46,995 bases of DNA from Thermoplasmata archaeon (GTDB lineage Archaea > Thermoplasmatota > Thermoplasmata > Thermoplasmatales > Thermoplasmataceae): assembly GCA_021818765.1 (NCBI GenBank), contig JAKATM010000002.1, positions 1-46,995 of the forward strand. The letters run 5' to 3'. Positions 17,120-25,132 of the stretch are shown here, in pieces. The notes beneath the pieces are model-generated. The model saw nothing but the letters and a program-made list of their open reading frames with translations. It had not been told where the DNA came from and searched no databases. Within the stretch, counting starts at the first letter, position 1; every line of letters starts with the position of its first letter. A program made the position numbers and the translations under genes.

Positions 17120-17839
17120 TCACATGTGCCTGAGTAACTTCTTTGCAAGTTTTGCTTCTCTAGTCCTTGGGTACAGGTCATTGTTAATGATACATGAAGT
17201 TTCATCTTTGTAATACTCATATTTTTCAGAATTTCCCTGCTCAAGATATAGACGAGAAAGCGCTGCGAACCGTATCACAAGCTTTGGAATTATAGATGGA
17301 TCAGACAGTGCCGTTTCCTTATACTTTTCAAGATTGTTTTCGAGGGACTTTATTGCTTCTTGCTCATCCTTGCTTATCCCATTCACAGTAACCTTTGTAT
17401 CGCCGTTAACCTTAAACAGACTCAGCGCATGAATAGCCGATCCGCTGCCTTCAGGGATCGCGACTTTGTATTCCTTCCTGATAAACATAATCACCCCGTG
17501 CCTTGAAGCATACACTATAAAGATCACAATGCTTACTATAAAAGAAGTTGACCAGGCGTAAACTAATATATGCTGGTACTGTGAAGAGTTCTGGAAAGCA
17601 ATGTTTTGTTCGAGAAAGAAGGCAGCAAAAGTGAACGCTAGAGTCACCGCAAGTGGCAGCCACCTAATCATTTCATTGACAATTTCTAACAACATATTAA
17701 TTTTGGCTCTTGATTGATCTTTCAGGGAGATTACAGTGAATTCATGGTCAATGCTGTCTGAAAAGGTTCCTTTATCTCTTATTTTCCCTTTTTTCATCCA
17801 TTCTTCATGGAATTTCCATTGATTAGGCTGTCTTCCCAT
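17120..17839 (-). CDS. Hypothetical two-TM membrane protein
   Basis: I do not recognise a family. The 239 residues comprise a hydrophilic N-terminus, two hydrophobic segments (MIRWLPLAVTLAFTFAAFFLE and the segment STSFIVSIVIFIVYASRHG) and a roughly 120-residue helical cytoplasmic tail with a TPR-like region (AALSRLYLEQGNSEKYEYYK). The annotated start at 17839 lies inside the last codons of a transposase remnant read in another frame, so the first 14 residues may not be native. ATG 17797 (MKKGKIRDKG) is an alternative. No operon partner is evident. Confidence 0.6.
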   Translation of the reverse strand: MGRQPNQWKFHEEWMKKGKIRDKGTFSDSIDHEFTVISLKDQSRAKINMLLEIVNEMIRWLPLAVTLAFTFAAFFLEQNIAFQNSSQYQHILVYAWSTSFIVSIVIFIVYASRHGVIMFIRKEYKVAIPEGSGSAIHALSLFKVNGDTKVTVNGISKDEQEAIKSLENNLEKYKETALSDPSIIPKLVIRFAALSRLYLEQGNSEKYEYYKDETSCIINNDLYPRTREAKLAKKLLRHM

Positions 17840-18120
17840 TCTTTTTCTTCCTTATCATGCACATGAGGTAGTGCCTAAGGCACATGAACATGCATTTCAC
17901 CCATATCCTTGGGATGGTGGTAACGAAGACATGACCACCATGGAATATTGTCTTTCACCCCTGGATCGCTTCCTTGTTATCTGCATGTTGTGGCGGATGC
18001 TCTCCACAGGCAGCTTGTACCCTTCAGGGATCTATCCATAGTTGCATCCATTCCTCTTCCATGGGCGCCGAAGTATCCCTTGTACCTGTAGTTCATGATG
18101 CCGGGTATGTCTGGTCTGTC
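17823..18120 (-). pseudogene. Degenerate transposase C-terminal fragment
   Basis: No intact ORF exists here, but the minus strand encodes successive transposase-like pieces in shifted frames. From 18120 downwards one reads DIPGIMNYRYKGYFGAHGRG, then in another frame GYKLPVESIRHNMQITRKRS, then FHGGHVFVTTIPRIWVKCMF continuing to RKKKNGKTA and a stop at 17825-17823. At least two frameshifts separate the pieces. The pattern (a basic HNMQITRKRS-RGERQY stretch followed by TTIPR and an MF.CL segment) is like the end of a DDE transposase of the IS4/IS5 type. The family assignment is tentative. No terminal inverted repeats were found. Confidence 0.6.
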
Positions 18121-18261
18121 TGTGAATCACCTATAGCAAACATGAACGGATGCTGTTGTAACTGTATATTTGTGATTACATTTGTTTTTATGTTTTGTTA
18201 TACGTATTGAAAAGCAGAATTTTTGGTAAGTTCATATAGAGAGAAATGGATACCTCTTCCA
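18121..18261 (+). other. Region between transposase remnant and polB
   Basis: This stretch holds no gene. It contains further weak, stop-interrupted transposase-like coding on the minus strand (FMFAIGDSQTDQTYP) up to about 18160, and AT-rich DNA at 18160-18215 (TTTGTTTTTATGTTTTGTTA) that is the likely promoter zone for the DNA polymerase gene. Confidence 0.4.
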
Positions 18262-20598
18262 ATGAAAGTATCTTTCAGGTTGATGGCAGCGTCATACAGG
18301 AGAGACGATGTTGCCGTGGAATTATTTGGCCGGACCAAAGAAGGTAAATCTGTCACGGCTCTATATAAAAACTTCAAGCCATATTTTGATCTTATAGATC
18401 CTCCAGATTCTTACTTGGCTGAACTAAAAAAATCAGAGGAATTTGTCAAAGCGGAAGACAAAACTCTATGGGTAGACGGCAGGAACAGAAAGATAAAGAG
18501 AATATACATAAGGTCGCCTTGGAAAGTCCCAGAATTCAGGTCATCATCGCCCGCTGACGTTTTGGCTGCGGACATCCCTTTTCATCACCGGTTCATTTAT
18601 GACTTTGACTTGGGCGCATGTGTTGAAGTAGACGGATTCGAGGACCCGGAAGAGAAGAAAAAATTCACAACAGATATAGTCTTAACAGCGGATTCAGTTA
18701 AGAGCGTGGATGATTACAGTGTATCGGTGAAGGTTTTCAGCTTTGATATTGAGAACATAATTGAAACGAAGCAGATCCTTGTAATAGGATGGTCAATGGC
18801 TCACGGTGAGGAGAGGAGTACTGGAAGTTTTACCGGTAATGAACGTGACATACTCACGCAATTCAAGAGCTTCGTGAATCGCGAAGATCCTGATATTATC
18901 ATAGGGTACAACATTGACGGTTATGATCTTCCCCTGCTTACGGAAAGAATGAAGGCAAATAACATAAGAGCTGAATTCGCGAGAGATTTTTCATCTCCAC
19001 ACAGGGTGCAGGATAGATACTGGAGGATGCATGGCAGGATCATAAGCGACGTTTGGTGGAACGTGAAAAAATACCTGCATCCCAAGTCGGAGACACTTAA
19101 TGCAGTTTCTCGTGAGCTCTTGAATGAAGGAAAGGACAATATAAATCGCCTGAAGATAAAGGAGGAGTGGGATAACCGCCAGGACGAGGTCATAAAATAC
19201 TGTATCAAGGATGCTGACCTCACTCTCCGGATATATGAGAAGCTCAGAATAGTAGACAGGAACATGTTCATGTCGACTGTGACTAAACTTCCCCTGGACG
19301 ACGTAACTAACGGTGGTACCAGCAATTATGTAGATTCAATCCTCATACGTGAAGCGGACAGGAAGAACATCGGGGTAAAACTCACATATCGGGTGGATAA
19401 GACGGCGCCTATAGAAGGCGGATATGTGAGATCGATTGGGGCAGGTCTATATTCAAACGTTGTAGTGCTCGATTTCAAGAGCATGTATCCATCAATGATT
19501 ATCAAGTACAATATTTGCTTCACGACGCTTAACCCGGAAGGAAATATAATTGCGCCAAACGGTGTGCATTATCTCGATAGAAGCCAGAAGGAAGGCCTGA
19601 TACCTAAGATCCTGCAGGATCTGATGAGGCAGCGGGATGAGGTTAAGAAGATGGCAAAAAATGCATCCTCGGCAAGTGATCGTGACTACTACGACGGAGT
19701 ACAGGGAGCAATAAAGATATTGATGAACACGTTCTATGGCGTACTGGCATCATCTTTTTACAGATTCACTAACCCGGAAATAGGATCCTCTGTTACGCAT
19801 TACGCACGCAACACGATCCAGAACGTAATGGACAAACTTGAAAGAAGTGGTCACAGGGTCATTTATGGCGATACCGATTCGGTATTCATTGAATCAGGAA
19901 AACCCAATGTCGACGAAACTGTGAAGTTTGGAGAGGAACTCAGCAAAAGCCTTTCTGCGGAGGAAGGAATACTCCTTGATTTTGAAAAGGTCCTGGATCC
20001 ATTCTTCTCGCATGGTGCAAAGAAGCGATATGTCGGTCGGATCGCCTATCCAAAAGATCAGGAAGGCAAGATACTTATCAGGGGATATGAAGTACGCAGG
20101 ACAGATTCATTTGATCTTCAGAGTGAATCGCAATCCAAGGTGTTTGAATTCATCATGAATCGTGACCCGGAGGGGGCAGTCGAATATGCGAAGGACATCA
20201 TATCCAAGATATCAAGGGGCGATTCTTCTATCCCAGTGCAGAAACTGGTCATATCCCGTTCTGTCCGGGATGAATCTGAATACTCTAACTCTGATTCTCT
20301 CGCCAACGTCAGAATAGCACGCAAGCTGAAGGAAATGGGAGAAACTTTCGTATCTGGAATGAAGGTGTCATGGATTGTTACTAACAGCCGCAAAACGCCT
20401 CAGGAAGTTGAACCCTACATAGAAGGACAGGCATTTGAATATGCGCCGGATTGGCTCTACTATTCCAAGAGGGTGAGCGAAACGCTGAACAGAATACTTG
20501 AGGGTTTTTCATTAAATGTTCTTTCAGATGCAAGGGGAGAAGCAAAGATAAAAGGAACCGAGGAACATACTAAGATCAGATCGCTGGACAGTTTTTGA
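18262..20598 (+). CDS. polB: Family B DNA-directed DNA polymerase
   Basis: This replicative-type polymerase is about 778 residues from ATG 18262. The 3'-5' exonuclease motifs are seen: Exo I VFSFDIENI near residue 159, Exo II DIIIGYNIDGYDLPLL and Exo III YCIKDADLTLRIYEKL. Polymerase motif A is LDFKSMYPSMII near 403, motif B KILMNTFYGVLASS and motif C YGDTDSVFIE near 535. All catalytic aspartates are present. The ORF track begins at TTG 18223. ATG 18262 is preferred because the family starts near the VELFGRT strand, but the longer start is possible. No intein is seen. A small gene of unknown function overlaps or abuts the stop. Confidence 0.94.
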   Translation: MKVSFRLMAASYRRDDVAVELFGRTKEGKSVTALYKNFKPYFDLIDPPDSYLAELKKSEEFVKAEDKTLWVDGRNRKIKRIYIRSPWKVPEFRSSSPADVLAADIPFHHRFIYDFDLGACVEVDGFEDPEEKKKFTTDIVLTADSVKSVDDYSVSVKVFSFDIENIIETKQILVIGWSMAHGEERSTGSFTGNERDILTQFKSFVNREDPDIIIGYNIDGYDLPLLTERMKANNIRAEFARDFSSPHRVQDRYWRMHGRIISDVWWNVKKYLHPKSETLNAVSRELLNEGKDNINRLKIKEEWDNRQDEVIKYCIKDADLTLRIYEKLRIVDRNMFMSTVTKLPLDDVTNGGTSNYVDSILIREADRKNIGVKLTYRVDKTAPIEGGYVRSIGAGLYSNVVVLDFKSMYPSMIIKYNICFTTLNPEGNIIAPNGVHYLDRSQKEGLIPKILQDLMRQRDEVKKMAKNASSASDRDYYDGVQGAIKILMNTFYGVLASSFYRFTNPEIGSSVTHYARNTIQNVMDKLERSGHRVIYGDTDSVFIESGKPNVDETVKFGEELSKSLSAEEGILLDFEKVLDPFFSHGAKKRYVGRIAYPKDQEGKILIRGYEVRRTDSFDLQSESQSKVFEFIMNRDPEGAVEYAKDIISKISRGDSSIPVQKLVISRSVRDESEYSNSDSLANVRIARKLKEMGETFVSGMKVSWIVTNSRKTPQEVEPYIEGQAFEYAPDWLYYSKRVSETLNRILEGFSLNVLSDARGEAKIKGTEEHTKIRSLDSF

Positions 20599-20609
20599 TT
20601 GTGGTTGTT

Positions 20610-20933
20610 ATGGATTACACGGATTCATGGAACACGCTCGTGGGGCTTGCAATAATTTCTGGTTCCATTCGCATATCAAAGGAGTATGTTTCTAACATTG
20701 GGGATCCTGTCGAGAGTGGACTATTCCTCAGATCTATAGGCATGCAGAAAGGGCAGATAGCGGATTTCAGGGCATCTATAGAAGGATCTTCCCTCGCGGT
20801 GCATCTTGTTGAATTCTCAGACGAATATGAATTGCACTTAGACAGGTTCGATCCATCCAAGAATCTCTTGTCACATATTGTTTTTGACTACCTGCCAAGC
20901 ATGCGTGGCCGCCGAATCATTAGACGAAGATGA
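20610..20933 (+). CDS. Small conserved-looking hypothetical protein after polB
   Basis: I do not recognise a family. From ATG 20610 the product has 107 residues. A TTG start at 20595 would overlap the polB stop. It is soluble, ends in a basic tail (MRGRRIIRRR) and has alternating strand-like segments (SSLAVHLVEFSDEYELHLDRF). Tight spacing behind polB suggests cotranscription. Codon use and composition look like those of its neighbours. Confidence 0.6.
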   Translation: MDYTDSWNTLVGLAIISGSIRISKEYVSNIGDPVESGLFLRSIGMQKGQIADFRASIEGSSLAVHLVEFSDEYELHLDRFDPSKNLLSHIVFDYLPSMRGRRIIRRR

Positions 20934-20972
20934 ATTCTTCAGGCTCAATAATAAGAAAATCCCTTCAGCTAG

Positions 20973-21857
20973 CTACTGGAGTTTGTAGTATTCTCCAGGG
21001 TCCACTACATTATGCTCTAATCCATCCATAAACTTGCGCGCATTTCGGCAGGCGTTCAGAACTGCCTCGCTGAAGTCCCCCGGGACCTCGCTCCCTTCAT
21101 GCGGCGTAAAGATACAGTTTTCAGGTACATCATCAACTATAGCGGGTTCATTCCACCACACGTCTGTTGCGTAGATCCTTTCCGGGTAACGTTTCAGGTA
21201 CCAGAAAATATCCGCCTTGTTTACAACTTCCGCCTTTGATATATTCACTATAAGGTTGCCGTTAAACATGTTCAGGGCGTCGCTGTTTACAAGGCCACGG
21301 GTCGAGTTTGTTAATGGTAGGCATATTACCATGATATCGGACTGTGCAATCAGCCTGGCAGCTGAGGCGGCAAATTGATCCACATTAAGATCTTCCTTCT
21401 GTGTTCTTGTATAGGCAATAACGTTCATCTGAAAGGCCCTGGCTATCTTAGCTATTCTTGACCCGACTTCACCATAACCGAGGATCCCGATAGTCTTATT
21501 CTTAAGGGTCTGCACTGGCTCCTTCTTGAAGATACGCTTATGTGTCCTTAAATTGTGGTAAAATACCTTCTTTACGGCAGGGAGAATCAATGCGAATGCC
21601 TGTTCAGCAGCTGAATCCGCGAATGCACCAGGATTGTTGCATACCTTTACCTGTGGAGGAATGTCTTTGAGGTTGAGGTTATCTAGACTGGCGTATATGC
21701 TCTGTATCAGTTTTGTGTTGGCGTTGATAGCATACTTAGTTGCCACTATCTCCACATCGCCACTACCGTCACGGTCCACTGTAACAGGCTCCCCAAGTAT
21801 TTCAGCACACTGCTTGAGGAGATCTGCATCTACGTTAAATGTTATAGATACTGGCAT
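20973..21857 (-). CDS. D-isomer 2-hydroxyacid dehydrogenase (NAD-binding)
   Basis: This 294-residue oxidoreductase is of the D-2-hydroxyacid dehydrogenase superfamily (glyoxylate/hydroxypyruvate reductase, D-3-phosphoglycerate dehydrogenase). The Rossmann motif is GILGYGEVGSRIAKIA. The catalytic Glu is in ATDVWWNEPAI and the His in IFTPHEGSEVPG. The position that is normally Arg in the N-x-x-R-G segment reads NISKAEVVNKAD, so Lys replaces it. The catalytic core is short at the N-terminus compared with about 320-residue members. ATG 21857 has AT-rich DNA about 28 nt upstream. The substrate is uncertain; glyoxylate or glycerate metabolism is plausible. Confidence 0.82.
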   Translation of the reverse strand: MPVSITFNVDADLLKQCAEILGEPVTVDRDGSGDVEIVATKYAINANTKLIQSIYASLDNLNLKDIPPQVKVCNNPGAFADSAAEQAFALILPAVKKVFYHNLRTHKRIFKKEPVQTLKNKTIGILGYGEVGSRIAKIARAFQMNVIAYTRTQKEDLNVDQFAASAARLIAQSDIMVICLPLTNSTRGLVNSDALNMFNGNLIVNISKAEVVNKADIFWYLKRYPERIYATDVWWNEPAIVDDVPENCIFTPHEGSEVPGDFSEAVLNACRNARKFMDGLEHNVVDPGEYYKLQ

Positions 21858-21973
21858 TTTGATTCAGTCAGCGAAGGGTTATTTAGAGTCTGTTCATAAA
21901 CATATCTTTGAGAGGGCTCGGTTACATCGGTCAAATCATTGCGGAAATCTAGTATAAGGGTTGATCGATGATA

Positions 21974-21980
21974 CTTATAA
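21974..21980 (+). promoter_or_regulatory. TATA-like box of the M48 protease gene
   Basis: CTTATAA is centred 31 nt before ATG 22008. No SD is visible, so a leaderless or nearly leaderless transcript is likely. Confidence 0.35.
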
Positions 21981-22007
21981 CAAGCTGCACATTCCTATTT
22001 AGGCATA

Positions 22008-23033
22008 ATGTCAAAAGATCCAAAACCGCTGAATGAAAGGCAGAAGCGGATAAGATATTACATACTGCTCAAGCGCCTCAATACCGACTTCCTGATCGGC
22101 GAGATTGCGATCGCCGTCATAGGGCAGCTTCTTTTCAGTTCTGCCTCAAAGGCATACCTATGGCTTATCCCATTACTTCTTGTGTTGCTAGCCTTCACAA
22201 TCCATTCGTATCTTATTTCCCTGGCTAATAGAAAATACAGGAACATAAAATCCGGCATGCTTGATAGTGCACGTTCAATCAAGTCAATCCTCATATTCCC
22301 GCTTTTGGTTATGCTTTCTTTCCACGTTCCGGCAATGGCACACTCCTTGCCAGGTTATTTTGGTCTCATCACTGGGATCTGTGTTGCAACATCAGTATCG
22401 ATTTTCATCTATTTTTTTCCCATGATACAGGAGAGCAGGATTCTTGGAAGAAACTCCAAGTATGTTTTCATGGATAGACAGAACCTGAAGGCACTTAGAG
22501 AAATATTGCCGGAGACAATGAGGGATGCCACTATTGTTTTGACAGAAAAAAGAGGGAAAAATTTTGCCAACGCATTTGTCATAGGCAATAAAAAGCCCAT
22601 AATTCTGATAACAAAGTATATGGAATCTAATCTTACTCATGATCAACTATCGGCCGTCATCGCGCACGAATATGGTCATTTCGTCCATGGCGATAATCGG
22701 AGATTGAGATTGGGCTACATAGCTTTTATTCTGGTATACTTTAATCTGCTTGTTCTTTTTTCCTTCATTATTCCTGGATTGATTATTCTTTACTATCTGG
22801 TTGCTTATGTCGTCTTTTACTTTGTGTCGCTGAGCTCAGCCGGAAAACAGAGGAAAATGGAGTTGAGGGCAGATATCTTTGCAGCAAAATCAGGTCTTGC
22901 TGAACGGTTGAAATCGGCACTTACAAGAGTGGACGATCTTAACTTTATGCCATCCGACATACCTGAGGGTGCAGGAAACACGCATCCCAGTACCATTACA
23001 AGGTTCAACTGGCTCGAGCAGAATAATTTTTAG
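22008..23033 (+). CDS. M48 family (HtpX-like) membrane zinc metalloprotease
   Basis: This 341-residue protein has four or five hydrophobic segments in two groups, one before and one after the catalytic site. The zinc motif is VIAHEYGHFVHGDNRR, and the third ligand Glu is likely in QRKMELRADIFAAKSG. Upstream LTEKRGKNFANAFVIGNKKPIILITK is the strand typical of M48B. Such HtpX/Ste24-like proteases clear damaged membrane proteins. The active site faces the cytosol in the family. It is followed, after 60 nt, by the geranylgeranyl reductase gene. Confidence 0.9.
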   Translation: MSKDPKPLNERQKRIRYYILLKRLNTDFLIGEIAIAVIGQLLFSSASKAYLWLIPLLLVLLAFTIHSYLISLANRKYRNIKSGMLDSARSIKSILIFPLLVMLSFHVPAMAHSLPGYFGLITGICVATSVSIFIYFFPMIQESRILGRNSKYVFMDRQNLKALREILPETMRDATIVLTEKRGKNFANAFVIGNKKPIILITKYMESNLTHDQLSAVIAHEYGHFVHGDNRRLRLGYIAFILVYFNLLVLFSFIIPGLIILYYLVAYVVFYFVSLSSAGKQRKMELRADIFAAKSGLAERLKSALTRVDDLNFMPSDIPEGAGNTHPSTITRFNWLEQNNF

Positions 23034-23093
23034 ATGCGATTAGCTATGTGCTGTAACAGAATAAGATTTTATCCTGTGATTAAATGATCTGCT

Positions 23094-24230
23094 GTGCTGG
23101 ATGCTTTGATAGTGGGCGCGGGGCCTTCAGGTTCATATCTGGGGCACCTTCTTTCGGAGAAAGGATTCAATGTAAAGATACTCGAAGAGCATCGAGAGGT
23201 CGGGCGCCCGGTTGAGTGCACCGGCCTTGTTTCCGAGCGAGTTTTCAAAATGGCTCATTCCAGATCGAAAGTGAACAGTGTATCAGGTGCAAACGTTTTC
23301 TTTCCTAACGGCAAGAGCATACATATTGCAAAGGGAGAGAAGACAATAGTTATGGACAGGGATCAGTTCGACAAGGACGTTGCTGCAATGGCAATAAGTT
23401 CTGGCTCGGACTTTTCCATACATTCAAAGGCAATTGCCGCAAAGGTGGGAGAGGACGCGGCAACCGTGACTTACAGGGAGGACGGAGAAAAGAAGGAGAT
23501 CAAAGCAAGTATGGTGATCGGGGCGGACGGAATAAACAGCGTTGTACGCAAAGACCTGTTTTCAACAAGGCCGGGAAGGATAATTTCATGCTACCAGGTT
23601 GACTCTGCTGCAGAGCTCGAGGACCAGGACAGCGTTAATGTGTACGTTGGATCTGATTCATCCAGCGGGTTTTTCGGTTGGGCTACCCCAAGCGGCAAAC
23701 TTACCAGAATAGGTGTCGGGAGCTATCATTCACCAGCTTACAGGTATTTCCTCAAGATCAACGAGAGATTTGGTAAGGACAAGATAGTAGGCATTAACGG
23801 TGGGAGCATACCCGTGAAATATCTGAAGAGAACATATGGAGACAGGGCGCTGCTTGTCGGAGATGCTGCAGGGATTGTTAAGCCATTAAGCGGGGGCGGG
23901 ATCTATACGGGTATGGTGTCATCAGTTCACGCTGCTAAAGCAATTGAATCCGCATTTGATGCCGAAAACTTCTCTGCGAAACATCTTTCCGCATATCAGA
24001 AAGCATGGAAGCATGAACTTGGCAGGGAACTCTGGTTTGATGGAATGATCCACAGGCTTTTTGGCGGGATAAGCGACAGGAAGTTCAACGCGCTTTATGA
24101 CGTGCTTGCAACTCCTGAGAGCATAGATATTATCAATGGGACAGGTGACATCGACTACCCATCCAGGGTTGTCATATCACTCTTCCTCAAGCGTCCCAGG
24201 CTTGTTTCAAGAATGCTTTTTACGAGATAA
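23094..24230 (+). CDS. Geranylgeranyl reductase family protein (archaeal lipid saturation)
   Basis: This FAD-dependent reductase of 378 residues belongs to the digeranylgeranylglycerophospholipid reductase group, which saturates the isoprenoid chains of archaeal membrane lipids. Seen are the FAD motif DALIVGAGPSGSYLGHLL, the family segment GRPVECTGLVSERV, MVIGADGINSVVRKDL and RALLVGDAAGIVKPLSGGGI. The start is GTG 23094 (VLDALIVGAG); ATG 23084 is out of frame. The stop overlaps the start of the EamA transporter by one base (TAATG). Confidence 0.9.
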   Translation: MLDALIVGAGPSGSYLGHLLSEKGFNVKILEEHREVGRPVECTGLVSERVFKMAHSRSKVNSVSGANVFFPNGKSIHIAKGEKTIVMDRDQFDKDVAAMAISSGSDFSIHSKAIAAKVGEDAATVTYREDGEKKEIKASMVIGADGINSVVRKDLFSTRPGRIISCYQVDSAAELEDQDSVNVYVGSDSSSGFFGWATPSGKLTRIGVGSYHSPAYRYFLKINERFGKDKIVGINGGSIPVKYLKRTYGDRALLVGDAAGIVKPLSGGGIYTGMVSSVHAAKAIESAFDAENFSAKHLSAYQKAWKHELGRELWFDGMIHRLFGGISDRKFNALYDVLATPESIDIINGTGDIDYPSRVVISLFLKRPRLVSRMLFTR

Positions 24231-25132
24231 TGTCAAAAAATCTTTACTACTCGTTATTGCTTTTGCTAGTCACTTTCTTCTGGGGGGTGACTTTCCCTCT
24301 TATCAAGGTCTCTTTGGAATACATCAGCCCTCTCCCGTTTTTGGCCCTGAGATTCTCCGTCTCTACAATAATAATACTGCCGTTTATTGCACGAAAGAGA
24401 CAGTTAAGGGAGCGCAAAGCAATGATTTATGGATTCTGGGCCGGTTTCTACCTCATGCTTGGATACGTGTTTCAGACAATTGGTCTCCTTTATACCAGTG
24501 CTGGCGCCTCCGGTTTGATTACCGGCCTGTATGTCGTTATCCTCCCGATCATATCAATTGTGTATCTGAAAACGAGGGTAAGCGCCGTCATTATAGTTTC
24601 GTCAATAATTGCGTTCACCGGTCTCATAATAACATCAGCAGGCGCTGTTTCAGGACCTCTAGGTTGGTTTGGAGACATACTAACGATGGTATGTGCAATA
24701 GCTTATGCCATGAACCTTGCCTATCTTTCAAAGAGGGCCGCCGATTTTGACAGTTACGTCTTCAGTTTCTACCAGCTCTTTATTGTTGCAGTGTTTTCGG
24801 CCATAGCGATACCCTTCATTCCTGGAGAACATTTTGTAATAAACTCCTATGTTGTATTTACGATTATATTCACGGCGCTTCTCGCAGGGGTACTTGCAAT
24901 ATTTGTCACTACAAGGGCAATGATCTACGTGGAACCTTCTGTTGCGGGCATAATATTTGTTGGAGAGCCGATATTTGCCGCACTTACTTCCGTGTGGCTT
25001 ATTAACGAGCACCTTTCATTGTATACAATAATTGGTGGAAGCATAATGGTTATAGCAATTTTCATAGTATCCCTGAGCAAATACATTGAAAGCAGAACTT
25101 CTGCATCAGTTTCCAGGCTGCCCGACACCTGA
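24230..25132 (+). CDS. EamA/DMT family transporter
   Basis: This 300-residue protein has ten hydrophobic segments and two EamA repeats, as in drug/metabolite transporters. Signature parts are TFFWGVTFPLIKVSLEYISP, the segment LRFSVSTIIILPFI and AGIIFVGEPIFAALTSVWLINEHLS in the second half. The substrate cannot be deduced. It is translationally coupled to the geranylgeranyl reductase gene (one-base overlap). Its last 27 bases overlap the convergent archaeosine TGT gene. Confidence 0.9.
   Translation: MSKNLYYSLLLLLVTFFWGVTFPLIKVSLEYISPLPFLALRFSVSTIIILPFIARKRQLRERKAMIYGFWAGFYLMLGYVFQTIGLLYTSAGASGLITGLYVVILPIISIVYLKTRVSAVIIVSSIIAFTGLIITSAGAVSGPLGWFGDILTMVCAIAYAMNLAYLSKRAADFDSYVFSFYQLFIVAVFSAIAIPFIPGEHFVINSYVVFTIIFTALLAGVLAIFVTTRAMIYVEPSVAGIIFVGEPIFAALTSVWLINEHLSLYTIIGGSIMVIAIFIVSLSKYIESRTSASVSRLPDT

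Noticed and set aside
24136-24750. 204-residue plus-strand ORF spanning the reductase and transporter genes
   Set aside because: It is in a different frame over two well-supported genes; composition is unlike a real protein of this genome.
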